A DNA stretch of 64,000 nt. Source: Allokutzneria sp. NRRL B-24872 (GTDB lineage: Bacteria > Actinomycetota > Actinomycetes > Mycobacteriales > Pseudonocardiaceae). The translations under genes and the position numbers were made by a program. Shown here piece after piece: positions 19,713 through 27,838 of this stretch. Position 1 is the stretch's first letter. Each line of letters starts with the position of its first letter. The notes beneath the pieces were generated by a model that saw only the letters and a program-made list of their open reading frames with translations, made no database searches and had not been told where the DNA came from. The stretch covers positions 1-64,000 of the forward strand of contig NZ_MUMH01000015.1 of NCBI RefSeq assembly GCF_002155965.1, in the 5' to 3' direction.

Positions 19713-20555
19713 ATGAATCGGCGAGTGGCCGTGGTGACCGACTCCACCGCTTCGCTTCCCCCGGAGCTGGCGAGGCGCCTGGGCATCACGGTGGTGCAAC
19801 TGCAGCTCCAGGTCGGCGAGACCGCCACCGACGAGGCACGTGTGCCCACGGCGGACCTGGTCTCCGCGATGCGCGCGCGGAAGCAGGTCGCGACCGCCCC
19901 GCCACCGGCCGCCGCGTTCTTCTGGACCTATCAGAACGCCGTGGCGGCAGGAGTGGAGGCGGTGGTGTCCATCCACCTGTCCACCGAGCTGTCCCAAACC
20001 TGCGCCACCGCGCGCGAGGCCGCAGGGCACACGCGAGTGCCGGTGCACGTCATCGACTCGCGGGCGTGCGGGATGGTCGTGGGCTTCGCGGCGATCGCGG
20101 CCGCCGAGGCGGCGATGGCGGGCGCGAGTCCGCGCGAAGTGCTGAACATCGTCAACCACAGGCTCGGCGGCGCCAGCTCGCTCATCTACGTGGACACATT
20201 GGAGTTCCTGCGCCGTGGTGGCCGCATCGGCGCCGCACGGGCACTGATCGGCTCAGCGCTGTCCATCAAGCCACTGCTCGCGCTCAACGAGGGCCGCATC
20301 GAGCCCCTTGAGCGCGTGCGCGGAACCGAACGCGCGATCTCCCGCCTGGCCGCTCTCGCCGCACTGCACACGTCAGGTCGGCCCGTTGACGTGGCAGTCG
20401 AGCACTTCGCTTCGCGCGAGCGCGCAGAGGAGCTGATCGAGCGTCTGCGCGACGAGATCCCTCTAGGACACGAGTTCTTGCTCTCGGAGACGAGCGCGAT
20501 CATCGGGGCGCACACCGGCCCTGGAGCACTCGGCGTCAGCATCTCTCCCTGCTGA
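19713..20555 (+). CDS. DegV-family fatty-acid-binding protein
   Basis: A 280-residue DegV protein. It opens with the family signature 'VAVVTDSTASLPPELARRLGITVVQLQL' and has 'IHLSTELSQTCATARE' and 'LIYVDTLEFLRRGGRIGAARALIGSALSIKPLLALNEGRIEPL', the conserved lipid-pocket region. Family members bind a fatty acid and, in Firmicutes, present it to fatty acid kinase. No FakA is nearby, so the role here is unclear. ATG is at 19713. It ends 25 bases before the methyltransferase start and may be the first gene of the 20581-22823 unit. Confidence 0.93.
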   Translation: MNRRVAVVTDSTASLPPELARRLGITVVQLQLQVGETATDEARVPTADLVSAMRARKQVATAPPPAAAFFWTYQNAVAAGVEAVVSIHLSTELSQTCATAREAAGHTRVPVHVIDSRACGMVVGFAAIAAAEAAMAGASPREVLNIVNHRLGGASSLIYVDTLEFLRRGGRIGAARALIGSALSIKPLLALNEGRIEPLERVRGTERAISRLAALAALHTSGRPVDVAVEHFASRERAEELIERLRDEIPLGHEFLLSETSAIIGAHTGPGALGVSISPC

Positions 20556-20580
20556 CACTACTGGCCGGTAGTGTGCGTGC

Positions 20581-21333
20581 GTGACGCGTGAGCTTGAGCC
20601 CCTGCCGCTGACCGGCGAACGCACTGTTCCAGGCGTACTCGAAGAGAATTATTGGTTCAGACGGCACGAGATCGCGTACCTCGCCCTCTTGGAGCATTGC
20701 GCGGGCGCGCGCGTTCTGGAGGCGGGCTGCGGCGAGGGTTACGGCGCGCGCGTCATCGCCGACGTGGCTGATCGCGTCGTCGCGCTGGACTACGACGAGC
20801 TGACCTCCAGGCACGTGGCGAAGGCGTATCCCGAGGTCGTCGCGCTGCGGGGCAACCTGGCCAGCCTTCCGCTCGCTTCGTCCACAGTGGACGTGGTGGT
20901 CAACTTCCAGGTCATCGAGCACCTGTGGGACCAGCCCGGCTTCCTGCGCGAGTGCCTGCGCGTGCTCCGCCCGGGCGGCCGACTGCTGATCAGCACGCCG
21001 AACCGGATCACATTCTCCCCTGGTCGCGACACACCCCTGAATCCCTTTCACACCAGGGAGCTCGCGCCGTCCGAGCTGGACTCGCTGCTCACCGAGGCGG
21101 GCTTCGTGACGGAGCGGCTGCTCGGCCTGCACCACGGTCCGCGCCTGCGTTCGCTGGAGACGGCTTATGCGGGCTCGATCATCGACGCACAGGTGCGCGT
21201 GGTGCTCGGCGACGGCGTGTGGCCACCGGATCTGTTGCGAGACATCGGTTCCATCACCGCGTCGGACTTCGTACTGAGCGACGATGACCTCGATGCGAGC
21301 CTCGACCTCGTCGCCGTGGCGGTGCGCCCGTGA
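20581..21333 (+). CDS. Class I SAM-dependent methyltransferase (Rv3030-like)
   Basis: A 250-residue methyltransferase with the SAM motif 'VLEAGCGEGYGARV' (residues 45-58), acidic loop 'VVALDYDE' and motif IV-like 'VDVVVNFQVIEHLWDQPGFLRECLRVLRPGGRLLIST'. By order (methyltransferase, GH57, GT4) it is the counterpart of mycobacterial Rv3030, proposed to act in methylglucose lipopolysaccharide synthesis. A sugar O-methyltransferase role is inferred from that context. GTG 20581-20583 is the start. Its TGA overlaps the GTG of the GH57 gene (GTGA), so the two are coupled. Confidence 0.88.
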   Translation: MTRELEPLPLTGERTVPGVLEENYWFRRHEIAYLALLEHCAGARVLEAGCGEGYGARVIADVADRVVALDYDELTSRHVAKAYPEVVALRGNLASLPLASSTVDVVVNFQVIEHLWDQPGFLRECLRVLRPGGRLLISTPNRITFSPGRDTPLNPFHTRELAPSELDSLLTEAGFVTERLLGLHHGPRLRSLETAYAGSIIDAQVRVVLGDGVWPPDLLRDIGSITASDFVLSDDDLDASLDLVAVAVRP

Positions 21334-22823
21334 AGCTCGGATCGTTCAGCTTCGTCCTGCACAGCCACCTGCCGTGGTTGGCACACCACGGTTCCTGGCC
21401 GGTCGGCGAGGAGTGGCTGCACCAGGCGTGGGCGCACTCGTACCTGCCGATCGTGGACATGCTGCGTCGTTTCGGCGAGGAAGGGCGCAGCGACGTCCTC
21501 ACGCTCGGCGTGACCCCGGTCCTGGCCGCACAACTCGACGACCCGTACTGCTTGCGGGAATTCCACCTGTGGCTCGGAAACTGGCAACTGCGCGCGCAGC
21601 TCGCCGCGGGTCAGTGGCGCACCGCGGACCCGCTACTGCGCTCCTTGGCCGCCGACGAGCACCAGCGCGCTGCCAAGGCCATTGAGGAGTTCGAGTCGCG
21701 GTGGCGCCACGGCTTCTCTCCGGTGCTGCGTCCGCTTGTCGACAACGGCGTGATCGAACTGATCGGTGGCCCCGCGACGCATCCGTTCCAGCCGTTGCTC
21801 GACCCGCGCATTCGAGCCTTCGCGTTACGCACGGGCTTGGCGGACACCAATCTCCGACTCGGTCACACGCCCGAAGGCATTTGGGCTCCTGAATGCGGCT
21901 ACGAGCCGGGCATGGAAGACGGTTACGCCGCAGCGGGTGTGAAGCGATTCCTGGTCGATGGACCGGCTCTGCACGGCGACACCGCTTTCGGCCGCACAGT
22001 GGGTTCTTCTGATGTCGTGTGCTTCGGCCGCGACCTCGAAGTCACTTATCGCGTGTGGTCACCGAAGGCCGGTTACCCCGGAGACGCGGCTTATAAGGAC
22101 TTCCACACCTACGACCATCCTTCTGGTCTGAAGCCGTCGCGGGTGACTGGCAAGCAGGTCTCTCCAGAGGACAAGAAACCGTACGACCCCGCGTTGGCGG
22201 CACAGACCGTCCAGAAGCACGCGGAAGACTTCATCGATGTCGTAGTGCGACGTCTGAAGTCACTGCGCGACCAGCACGGCAAACCAGCGCACGTCGTGGC
22301 CGCGTACGACACCGAGCTTTACGGCCACTGGTGGCATGAGGGACCTGCGTGGCTTGAGGCCGTTTTACGGGGTATGCCGGAGGCCGGTGTGCACGTGACG
22401 ACTTTGCGCGGCGCCACGGAGGCGGGGCTCGTCAGCGGTCCGGTGGACCTGCCCGCGTCTTCCTGGGGTTCTGGAAAGGACTGGCGCGTCTGGGACGGCG
22501 AGAAGGTGGCCGACCTCGTGTCCTCCGGCGCTGAACTCCAGAAGAAGCTCCTGGCGACCGTCGCGCCTGGAACCACCCGCAGCGCTGCTCAGGACCAGCT
22601 CGTACGTGAAGCGCTGCTCGCGTTGTCGAGCGACTGGGCCTTCATGGTCACCAAGGACTCCGCAGCCGACTACGCACGCCATCGCGCGCACGTGCACACC
22701 GAGCGCTTCGACGAGCTCGCGCGGCTCATCGGCTACGGAGACGCACTGAAGGCCGAAGAGTTGGCCGCCCGCCTACGACAGCAGGACGGCCTCTTCGGCC
22801 ATCTCGATGCCAGAACGCTCTAG
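21330..22823 (+). CDS. GH57 alpha-1,4-glucan branching-type enzyme (Rv3031-like)
   Basis: A 497-residue family 57 glycoside hydrolase. The catalytic nucleophile is Glu188 in 'GIWAPECGYEPG' and the acid/base is Asp327 in 'AAYDTELYGHWW'. 'VLHSHLPWLAHHG' is the N-terminal GH57 histidine motif. GH57 members of this length with a C-terminal helical domain are 1,4-alpha-glucan branching enzymes. Rv3031 is the mycobacterial counterpart, placed in methylglucose lipopolysaccharide synthesis. Start GTG 21330 overlaps the previous stop. Its TAG stop shares the four bases CTAG with the convergent small membrane gene. Confidence 0.93.
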   Translation: MKLGSFSFVLHSHLPWLAHHGSWPVGEEWLHQAWAHSYLPIVDMLRRFGEEGRSDVLTLGVTPVLAAQLDDPYCLREFHLWLGNWQLRAQLAAGQWRTADPLLRSLAADEHQRAAKAIEEFESRWRHGFSPVLRPLVDNGVIELIGGPATHPFQPLLDPRIRAFALRTGLADTNLRLGHTPEGIWAPECGYEPGMEDGYAAAGVKRFLVDGPALHGDTAFGRTVGSSDVVCFGRDLEVTYRVWSPKAGYPGDAAYKDFHTYDHPSGLKPSRVTGKQVSPEDKKPYDPALAAQTVQKHAEDFIDVVVRRLKSLRDQHGKPAHVVAAYDTELYGHWWHEGPAWLEAVLRGMPEAGVHVTTLRGATEAGLVSGPVDLPASSWGSGKDWRVWDGEKVADLVSSGAELQKKLLATVAPGTTRSAAQDQLVREALLALSSDWAFMVTKDSAADYARHRAHVHTERFDELARLIGYGDALKAEELAARLRQQDGLFGHLDARTL

Positions 22824-23011
22824 GAGTCCGAAGCTGGCACGATCATGGACGATTCCGGACGCACGAAACCGGGCTCGATCTTCGCGCGGTGGCCTTCGAG
22901 GTCGGGGTTGCTGGGCTTCAGCTCACCACGGGTCTTCTTGGCCTTCCGGTCGAGAAACGCGGCGACGAGCAGACCCACGACGACAATCCCGAGCAGAACG
23001 TAGAACCACAT
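22820..23011 (-). CDS. Small single-pass membrane protein
   Basis: A 63-residue protein. One N-terminal transmembrane helix (MWFYVLLGIVVVGLLVAAFL) is followed by a basic turn (DRKAKKTRG) and a soluble Pro/Ser-rich tail. The start ATG 23009-23011 has GGGAGG upstream. It lies between the GH57 and GT4 genes but on the opposite strand, and its stop overlaps the GH57 stop. Function is unknown. Placement inside the glucan cluster could mean a role in the same process, but that is speculation. Confidence 0.75.
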   Translation of the reverse strand: MWFYVLLGIVVVGLLVAAFLDRKAKKTRGELKPSNPDLEGHRAKIEPGFVRPESSMIVPASDS

Positions 23012-23135
23012 GGCGGCGGCCTCCCAGTAGTGGTGTTACGCGGACGGTACCTCCGTGCGCTGGGTCGACGCACATTAGAGAACCGCATGCGCCACCGCGC
23101 GGGAGCGCCGCGCCGACCTGTCAGGATGTCTGAAC

Positions 23136-24392
23136 ATGCGCGTACTGATGTTGTCCTGGGAATACCCGCCCGTGGTGGTTGGTGGGCTGGGCAGACACGT
23201 CCACGCGCTGGCAAGGCAGCTCGCCGCGCAGGGCCACGAGGTGGTCGTGCTGTGCCGCCAGCCCTTCGGCACCGACGCGGAGACCCATCCCACCTCTGAC
23301 CAGGTCGCTGACGGTGTGCGCCTGATCAGGGTGGCCGAGGACCCGCCGCACCTGAGCTTCGAGCAGGACCTGGTCGCGTGGACCCTGGGCATCGGGCACG
23401 CCATGACGAGGGCGGGCCTGCGCCTGCTCGCGCAGTGGCGGCCGGAGGTCGTGCACGCGCACGACTGGCTCGTCACGCACGCGGCGGTGACGCTGGCCGA
23501 GGTCGCGGGAGCGCCGCTGATCGCCACGGTGCACGCGACCGAGGCCGGCCGCTACAACGGCTGGCTCTCCCAGCCGCTCAACCAGCAGATCCATTCCGTG
23601 GAGTGGTGGCTGGCCACAAGCGCGGACTCGGTGATCACCTGCTCCGCCGCGATGCGCGACGAGGCCGCGGCGCTGTTCGACATCGACCCGGACGCGGTCA
23701 CCGTGCTGCACAACGGGATCGAGCCGAGGAGCTGGCGCGTCCGGCCCTCCGACATCGAGGCGGCGAAGCGGCGCTTCTCCCCCGACGGCGCCCCGTTCCT
23801 GCTGTTCTTCGGGCGGCTGGAGTGGGAGAAGGGCGTGCACGACCTGCTCGCCGCGCTGCCCAGGATCAGGCGCAGCCACCCGGGCACGCGCGCGGTGATC
23901 GCGGGCAAGGGGACCGGGTCGGACTGGCTCGTCGAGCAGGCGCGCAAGCACCGCGTGCTGCGCTCGGTGGAGTTCGTCGGCCACCTCTCCGACCGGGACC
24001 TCGCCGCGTCCCTGGCCGCCGCTGACGCGGTGGTGCTGCCCAGCCGGTACGAGCCCTTCGGCATCGTCGCTCTGGAGGCCGCGGCTGCCGGGGCTCCGCT
24101 CGTCGCGTCGACTGCTGGGGGCTTGGGTGAGGTTGTACTCGATGGTGTGACCGGATTGTCGTTCCCGCCCGGTGATGTCGACGTTCTGGCCGCCGCTGTG
24201 CGAGCCGTGCTCGACGATCCGGCTGCCGCGCGGCGGCGGGCCAAGGCCGCGAAGGCCCGGTTGAGCAGCGATTTCGATTGGGCGAAGATCGCTTCTGGGA
24301 CCGCTGACGTGTACGCGGCCGCTCGCAGGGGACCCGAGAAGGAGCTGGGTCGGCCGAAAATCGCTTCAGGTAACGCTTTCGGGCGACACTGA
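23136..24392 (+). CDS. GT4 alpha-glucosyltransferase (Rv3032-like)
   Basis: A 418-residue GT-B glycosyltransferase. The N-terminal nucleotide-sugar loop is 'LSWEYPPVVVGGLGRHVHALARQLAAQGHEVVVL'. The C-terminal donor site has 'FFGRLEWEKGVHDLLAAL' and the E-x7-E motif from Glu306 ('EPFGIVALE'). It resembles glycogen synthases of the GT4 type. Rv3032 is an alpha-1,4-glucosyltransferase that elongates methylglucose lipopolysaccharide and glycogen, and the same role is inferred here. The start is ATG 23136. The last 25 residues are an extra low-complexity tail. The gene is followed by AT-poor non-coding sequence. Confidence 0.93.
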   Translation: MRVLMLSWEYPPVVVGGLGRHVHALARQLAAQGHEVVVLCRQPFGTDAETHPTSDQVADGVRLIRVAEDPPHLSFEQDLVAWTLGIGHAMTRAGLRLLAQWRPEVVHAHDWLVTHAAVTLAEVAGAPLIATVHATEAGRYNGWLSQPLNQQIHSVEWWLATSADSVITCSAAMRDEAAALFDIDPDAVTVLHNGIEPRSWRVRPSDIEAAKRRFSPDGAPFLLFFGRLEWEKGVHDLLAALPRIRRSHPGTRAVIAGKGTGSDWLVEQARKHRVLRSVEFVGHLSDRDLAASLAAADAVVLPSRYEPFGIVALEAAAAGAPLVASTAGGLGEVVLDGVTGLSFPPGDVDVLAAAVRAVLDDPAAARRRAKAAKARLSSDFDWAKIASGTADVYAAARRGPEKELGRPKIASGNAFGRH

Positions 24393-24452
24393 GGTCCGGG
24401 CTCCGGCTTCGGTGGCGCTGGGGGCGTCGGCGGTGTGCCTACCGTCGACGGC

Positions 24453-24956
24453 ATGGCTATTTCACTGGATTACCAAGGCGACGTGCACACCGGTGACTGC
24501 ACCTTCGCGGTCCGCGCCAGGATCGGCGACGGCGAGCACGTCGCGATCGAACTGTCCGGAACCGACCTCGACGGCGACTCCGTCGCCACGGGCGAGCTGG
24601 TGCTCCCCGCGCACGGGCTCGCCCCCTGCGGGCAGCTGCTGTCCGAGGTGATGGAGGCGTTGTCCCGCCTGCACGATCCGCGCAAGAACCGAAAACGCGG
24701 CGCGCGGACGGCGACCAACGCCAACGCCCCGTGGTCCACCGAGCAGGACGCACGGCTGCGGGAGCACTGGCTGGCCGACGGCGTGGACCCGACCGCGGGC
24801 ACCGTGGTGATCGGCGAGCTGTCCGAGCTCTTCGGCCGCTCCCGCTCGTCCATCCGCGCCCGCCTCGTGAAGGTCGGCTGCGACCCGGACGTCCCGGGCC
24901 GCCGCCTGTCCTCCACCCCCGCCGCGTCCACTGTGGACAGTGGCGTCGGCACCTAA
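24453..24956 (+). CDS. Hypothetical protein with a SANT/helix-turn-helix-like C terminus
   Basis: A 167-residue protein I cannot assign. Residues 1-75 look like a small beta-rich domain (DYQGDVHTGDCTFAVRARIGDGEHVAIELSGTDLDGDSVATGELVLPAHGLAP). A basic linker (RKNRKRGARTATNANA) leads to 'PWSTEQDARLREHWLADG ... IGELSELFGRSRSSIRARLVKVG', which resembles Myb/SANT-like or simple helix-turn-helix folds and suggests DNA binding. I chose ATG 24453; an ATP-independent in-frame start at 24435 exists. A TCCACTGTGGAC motif encodes the tail 'STVDSGV'. Its neighbours give no clue. Confidence 0.65.
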   Translation: MAISLDYQGDVHTGDCTFAVRARIGDGEHVAIELSGTDLDGDSVATGELVLPAHGLAPCGQLLSEVMEALSRLHDPRKNRKRGARTATNANAPWSTEQDARLREHWLADGVDPTAGTVVIGELSELFGRSRSSIRARLVKVGCDPDVPGRRLSSTPAASTVDSGVGT

Positions 24957-25083
24957 CCCACGAACCCGGAGAAGTGCGCTCGCGACGCAGACCGGTCGTT
25001 CCTGACCGCGTCACGGCCGACCGATGAGCGCGCGCTGATCGCAGCCTGTCCACTGTGGACGGTCACGTGCGGGTGCGTGCCGT

Positions 25084-25521
25084 TCACTCGCAGACGATGC
25101 CGTCCGAGTCGGCGTCGCGGTACCAGCCGTACTCGACGTCGATCCCCTTGCGGTACGGGCCGTAGCCCTTGGACTTGGCCTCCTTGCAGGTCCCGAACCG
25201 CGGATCGGTGCCCGGCTGCGGGGCGGGCTTCGGCTTGGTGGTGGTGACGACCTTGGGCTTGGTGGTCGCCGGCTTCGGCGCCGGCGGTGCGGGCGGAGCA
25301 GGGGGCGCCGGCGGTGCGGGCGGCACCGTCGTCGTGATCTCCGTGGTGGTGGTCGTGGTCGTCGGAACCGTTGTGCTCGGCACCGTCGTGAACAGCGCGG
25401 AGGTCGTGGTGGTCGTCGGCGCCGGGCCCGCGCTCGGCGCGGCACCGCAGGCGCCGAGGGCCAGTGCGAGCGGCAGCAACAGGAAGGTGGTGCGTATGGC
25501 ACCGGGTTCGGAAGTGCGCAT
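25084..25521 (-). CDS. Excalibur-domain lipoprotein
   Basis: A 145-residue secreted lipoprotein. The signal peptide ends in the lipobox LALGAC, which would anchor the protein to the membrane. A Thr-rich stretch and a Pro/Ala repeat (PPAPPAPPAPPAP) form a wall-spanning linker. The C terminus is an Excalibur calcium-binding domain with 'YRDADSDGIVCE' and an upstream 'GTCKEAKSKGYGPYRKG'. Calcium binding rests on the DxDxDG pattern. I chose ATG 25519-25521, placing the signal sequence at the N terminus. The role is probably cell-surface, with no specific partner visible. Confidence 0.85.
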   Translation of the reverse strand: MRTSEPGAIRTTFLLLPLALALGACGAAPSAGPAPTTTTTSALFTTVPSTTVPTTTTTTTEITTTVPPAPPAPPAPPAPPAPKPATTKPKVVTTTKPKPAPQPGTDPRFGTCKEAKSKGYGPYRKGIDVEYGWYRDADSDGIVCE

Positions 25522-25661
25522 GACGTGCTCCGACGACTCGTCCCCGACGTGGCACCGCCATCGGCCGATGACGGAGGAGGCGACGGTATGTCCGCTGTGG
25601 AGCGCTGAGGGAGGGGCGTGCACCCGTCCGCAACACGGGCGTGACCGAGGGGAAACCCAGG

Positions 25662-26411
25662 TCAGGAGTTGTCTAGAGCCCTTTGCGCGGCTTCGTCGGC
25701 CTTGCGGGACATGTCCGCGACGGCGGCCCTGCGCTCGGCGTCGGCCTCGTAGTCGGCGACGCGGTTGCGCACGACCCTGGCGGGGGCACCGACCGCGATC
25801 CCGTAGTCCGGGATGTCTCCGCGCACCACCGCGTGCGCGCCGAGCACGCAGCCCCGGCCGACGCGGGTGCCGCGCAGGACCGTGACCTTGGTGCCCAGCC
25901 AGGTGTCCGGGCCGATGCGCACGGGGGACTTCACGATGCCCTGGTCCTTGATGGGCCTGGTGATGTCCGCGGTGACGTGGTCGAAGTCGCAGATGTAGAC
26001 CCAGTCGGCGACCAGGGTGGCCGCGCCCAGCTCGATGTCGAGGTAGCAGTTGACGGTGTTCTGCCTGCCGAAGACGGCCTTGTCACCGATGCGCAGCGAG
26101 CCCTCGTGGCAGCGGATCGCGTTGCCGTCGCCGATGTGCACCCAGCGGCCGATCTCCATCCGGCCGTAACCGGGCTTGCAGTGGATCTCCACATCGCGAC
26201 CGAGGAAGACCATGCCGCGCAACACGATGTGCGGGTTGGCCAGCCGGAAGCGCAGCAGCCGCCAGTAGCGGACGAGGTACCACGGCGTCCACGCCTTGTT
26301 GCGGATCACCCAGCGCAACGAGGCCAGGGTGAGGAACCTGGCCTGCTGGGGGTCCCGCCGTTGGCCGAGGTCCCACCTGGCCCGCAACGGTGCGCCCCAC
26401 ATGCTGGTCAT
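25662..26411 (-). CDS. Left-handed beta-helix acyltransferase (Rv3034c-like)
   Basis: A 249-residue hexapeptide-repeat acyltransferase. A basic N-terminal helical region (RDPQQARFLTLASLRWVIRNKAWTPWYLVRYWRLLRFRLANPHIV) precedes the beta-helix, with 'IGRWVHIGDGNAI', 'IGPDTWLGTKVTVLRGTRVGRGCVLGAHAVV' and 'YGIAVGAPARVV'. It matches the arrangement I recall for mycobacterial Rv3034c, the acetyltransferase candidate of the methylglucose lipopolysaccharide cluster. It lies close to the GT4 gene, as Rv3034c does to Rv3032. Sugar O-acylation is inferred. The start is ATG 26409-26411. It is divergent from the nucleoside hydrolase gene. Confidence 0.88.
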   Translation of the reverse strand: MTSMWGAPLRARWDLGQRRDPQQARFLTLASLRWVIRNKAWTPWYLVRYWRLLRFRLANPHIVLRGMVFLGRDVEIHCKPGYGRMEIGRWVHIGDGNAIRCHEGSLRIGDKAVFGRQNTVNCYLDIELGAATLVADWVYICDFDHVTADITRPIKDQGIVKSPVRIGPDTWLGTKVTVLRGTRVGRGCVLGAHAVVRGDIPDYGIAVGAPARVVRNRVADYEADAERRAAVADMSRKADEAAQRALDNS

Positions 26412-26470
26412 CCGCTGGTCCCCCGCATTCAGGTTCGATCCTCGCGCTGTCAGCGGGCAGGATATGCGGC

Positions 26471-27427
26471 ATGAGCATGCCTCCCGCCGACCGGACCCCG
26501 CTCGTCATCGACACCGACCCGGGTATCGACGACGCCGTCGCGCTGCTGCTGGCCGCGAACAGCCCCGAGGTGGACCTGCTCGCGGTGACCACGGTGTTCG
26601 GCAACGTGGGGCCGGAGATCACCTCGGCCAACGCGCTGCGCGTGCTGCGACTGGTCGGCCGCGAGGACGTGCCGGTGGCGGCCGGGGCGGACCGCCCGCT
26701 GGTGCACGCGCTGCTGCACCGCGCGGAGGAGTGGCACGGCGGCGACGGGCTCGGCGGGCAGTCCGGCCTGCTCCCGGAGGCCGCGCGGTCGGTGGAGCCG
26801 GTCGGCGCGGTGGAGCAGCTGGCCAGGGTGCTGCGCGCGGCGGAGCGGCCGGTGACGATCGCCGCGATCGGGCCGCTGACCAACGTCGCGCTGCTGCTGG
26901 CGTCCTTCCCCGAGCTCAAGCCCCGGATCGCTCGGGTGGTGGTGATGGGCGGCGCGTTCGCGGGCGGCAACACCACGGCCACCTCGGAGTTCAACATCTG
27001 GAGCGACCCCGAGGCGGCGCGCCGGGTGCTGGTCGAGGAGGACGTGCCGGTCACCCTCGTCCCGCTGGACCTCACGCTGCGGTGCGCGGTGGACGGGCCG
27101 TGGCTGGCCGAGCTGGCCTCGGGCGGTGTCGCGGCCACGACGCTCGCCAAGGTCGTGGAGCACTACCGCAACCGCTACCTGGAGTTCTACGGCGAGGACC
27201 GTGTGGCGCTGCACGACGCGCTCGCCGTGCTCGAAGCGGTGGTGCCGGGCACGCTGCGCACCACTCCGTTGCCGGTGGACGTGCTGTGCGACCTCGGCCC
27301 GGCGCGGGGTGCGACCATCGCCGACCGCAGGCTCAACGCGCCTGGCCGCCGCATCGACGTGGCGGTCGACGCCGACCTCGACGCCGTGCGCGCCACTGTC
27401 CTCAACCGTCTCCTCGACCGCTCCTGA
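26471..27427 (+). CDS. Inosine/uridine-preferring nucleoside hydrolase
   Basis: A 318-residue hydrolase that splits ribonucleosides into base and ribose. The calcium-binding signature DTDPGIDDA is at residues 14-22. 'VVVMGGAFAGGNTTATSEFNIWSDPEAA' holds the second conserved region, and 'LHDALAVLEAV' supplies the late aspartate. The ATG at 26471 is preceded by a short 59-bp gap to the divergent acyltransferase. A hairpin terminator follows 30 bases after the stop. Base preference cannot be read from the sequence. Confidence 0.95.
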   Translation: MSMPPADRTPLVIDTDPGIDDAVALLLAANSPEVDLLAVTTVFGNVGPEITSANALRVLRLVGREDVPVAAGADRPLVHALLHRAEEWHGGDGLGGQSGLLPEAARSVEPVGAVEQLARVLRAAERPVTIAAIGPLTNVALLLASFPELKPRIARVVVMGGAFAGGNTTATSEFNIWSDPEAARRVLVEEDVPVTLVPLDLTLRCAVDGPWLAELASGGVAATTLAKVVEHYRNRYLEFYGEDRVALHDALAVLEAVVPGTLRTTPLPVDVLCDLGPARGATIADRRLNAPGRRIDVAVDADLDAVRATVLNRLLDRS

Positions 27428-27456
27428 CGCTCCGGCCTGCGCGGAGCCGCCAGGCA

Positions 27457-27495
27457 CACGGGTCGCGCTGTGGCGGCAGCGCAACGCGACCCGTG
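27457..27495 (+). terminator. Terminator after the nucleoside hydrolase gene
   Basis: Perfect 11-base arms CACGGGTCGCG (27457-27467) and CGCGACCCGTG (27485-27495) with a 17-base loop that itself contains CTGNNGGCAG-like pairing. It begins 30 bases past the stop. No T tract. Confidence 0.6.
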
Positions 27496-27545
27496 CACCA
27501 GGCACAGGGAGCCGCGGCGGGAGGTGGGGCCGCGACCCCCGAACC

Positions 27546-27606
27546 CCCGTTTCGTACTCATAGCGGGAAAGTGCGTTCCCGAAGCCCGCTATGAGTACGA
27601 AACGGG
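27546..27606. repeat. Dispersed palindromic element, intact copy with 22-base arms
   Basis: Arms 27546-27567 and 27585-27606 are exact reverse complements over 22 bases (outer CCCGTTTCGTA, inner CTCATAGCGGG), around a 17-base loop. A degenerate copy is at 11137-11179. The element is flanked by non-coding DNA between convergent genes, like the other copy. Confidence 0.85.
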
Positions 27607-27838
27607 AAAAACGGGGAGTGGGACGGGGAGGGGGAGCCTGGACGGGGTGCGCCAGTCGCGGCGCTCGTCATGCGGATGCGGGGGCCTGGTGCGCTCGGGA
27701 GCTGCGAGCGGTGGATCGAAGTGGGGCGACATGCTGGCTCCTCGTCGGCTGGTGTGCCGCAGACGGTAAAAGCGCAGATCAGGCGCCGATAGGCTCGATT
27801 TGCACAGCGAGTGCGCGGCAGGGTGCAGAACTGCTGTG

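Larger units (their letters stand above)
27428..27838. other. Intergenic region with two hairpins, no gene seen
   Basis: This 411-bp gap between the nucleoside hydrolase and the PucR-type gene (convergent) contains a terminator at 27457-27495 and the long palindromic element at 27546-27606. The rest, 27610-27838, is G-rich non-coding sequence in which I find no credible reading frame or RNA. Confidence 0.6.

Noticed and set aside
25220-25400. Possible tandem repeat or CRISPR-like array in the Thr/Pro-rich part of the Excalibur lipoprotein
   Set aside because: The repeats are short codon-level repeats encoding a wall-spanning linker (PPAPPAP and poly-Thr), with no spacers.
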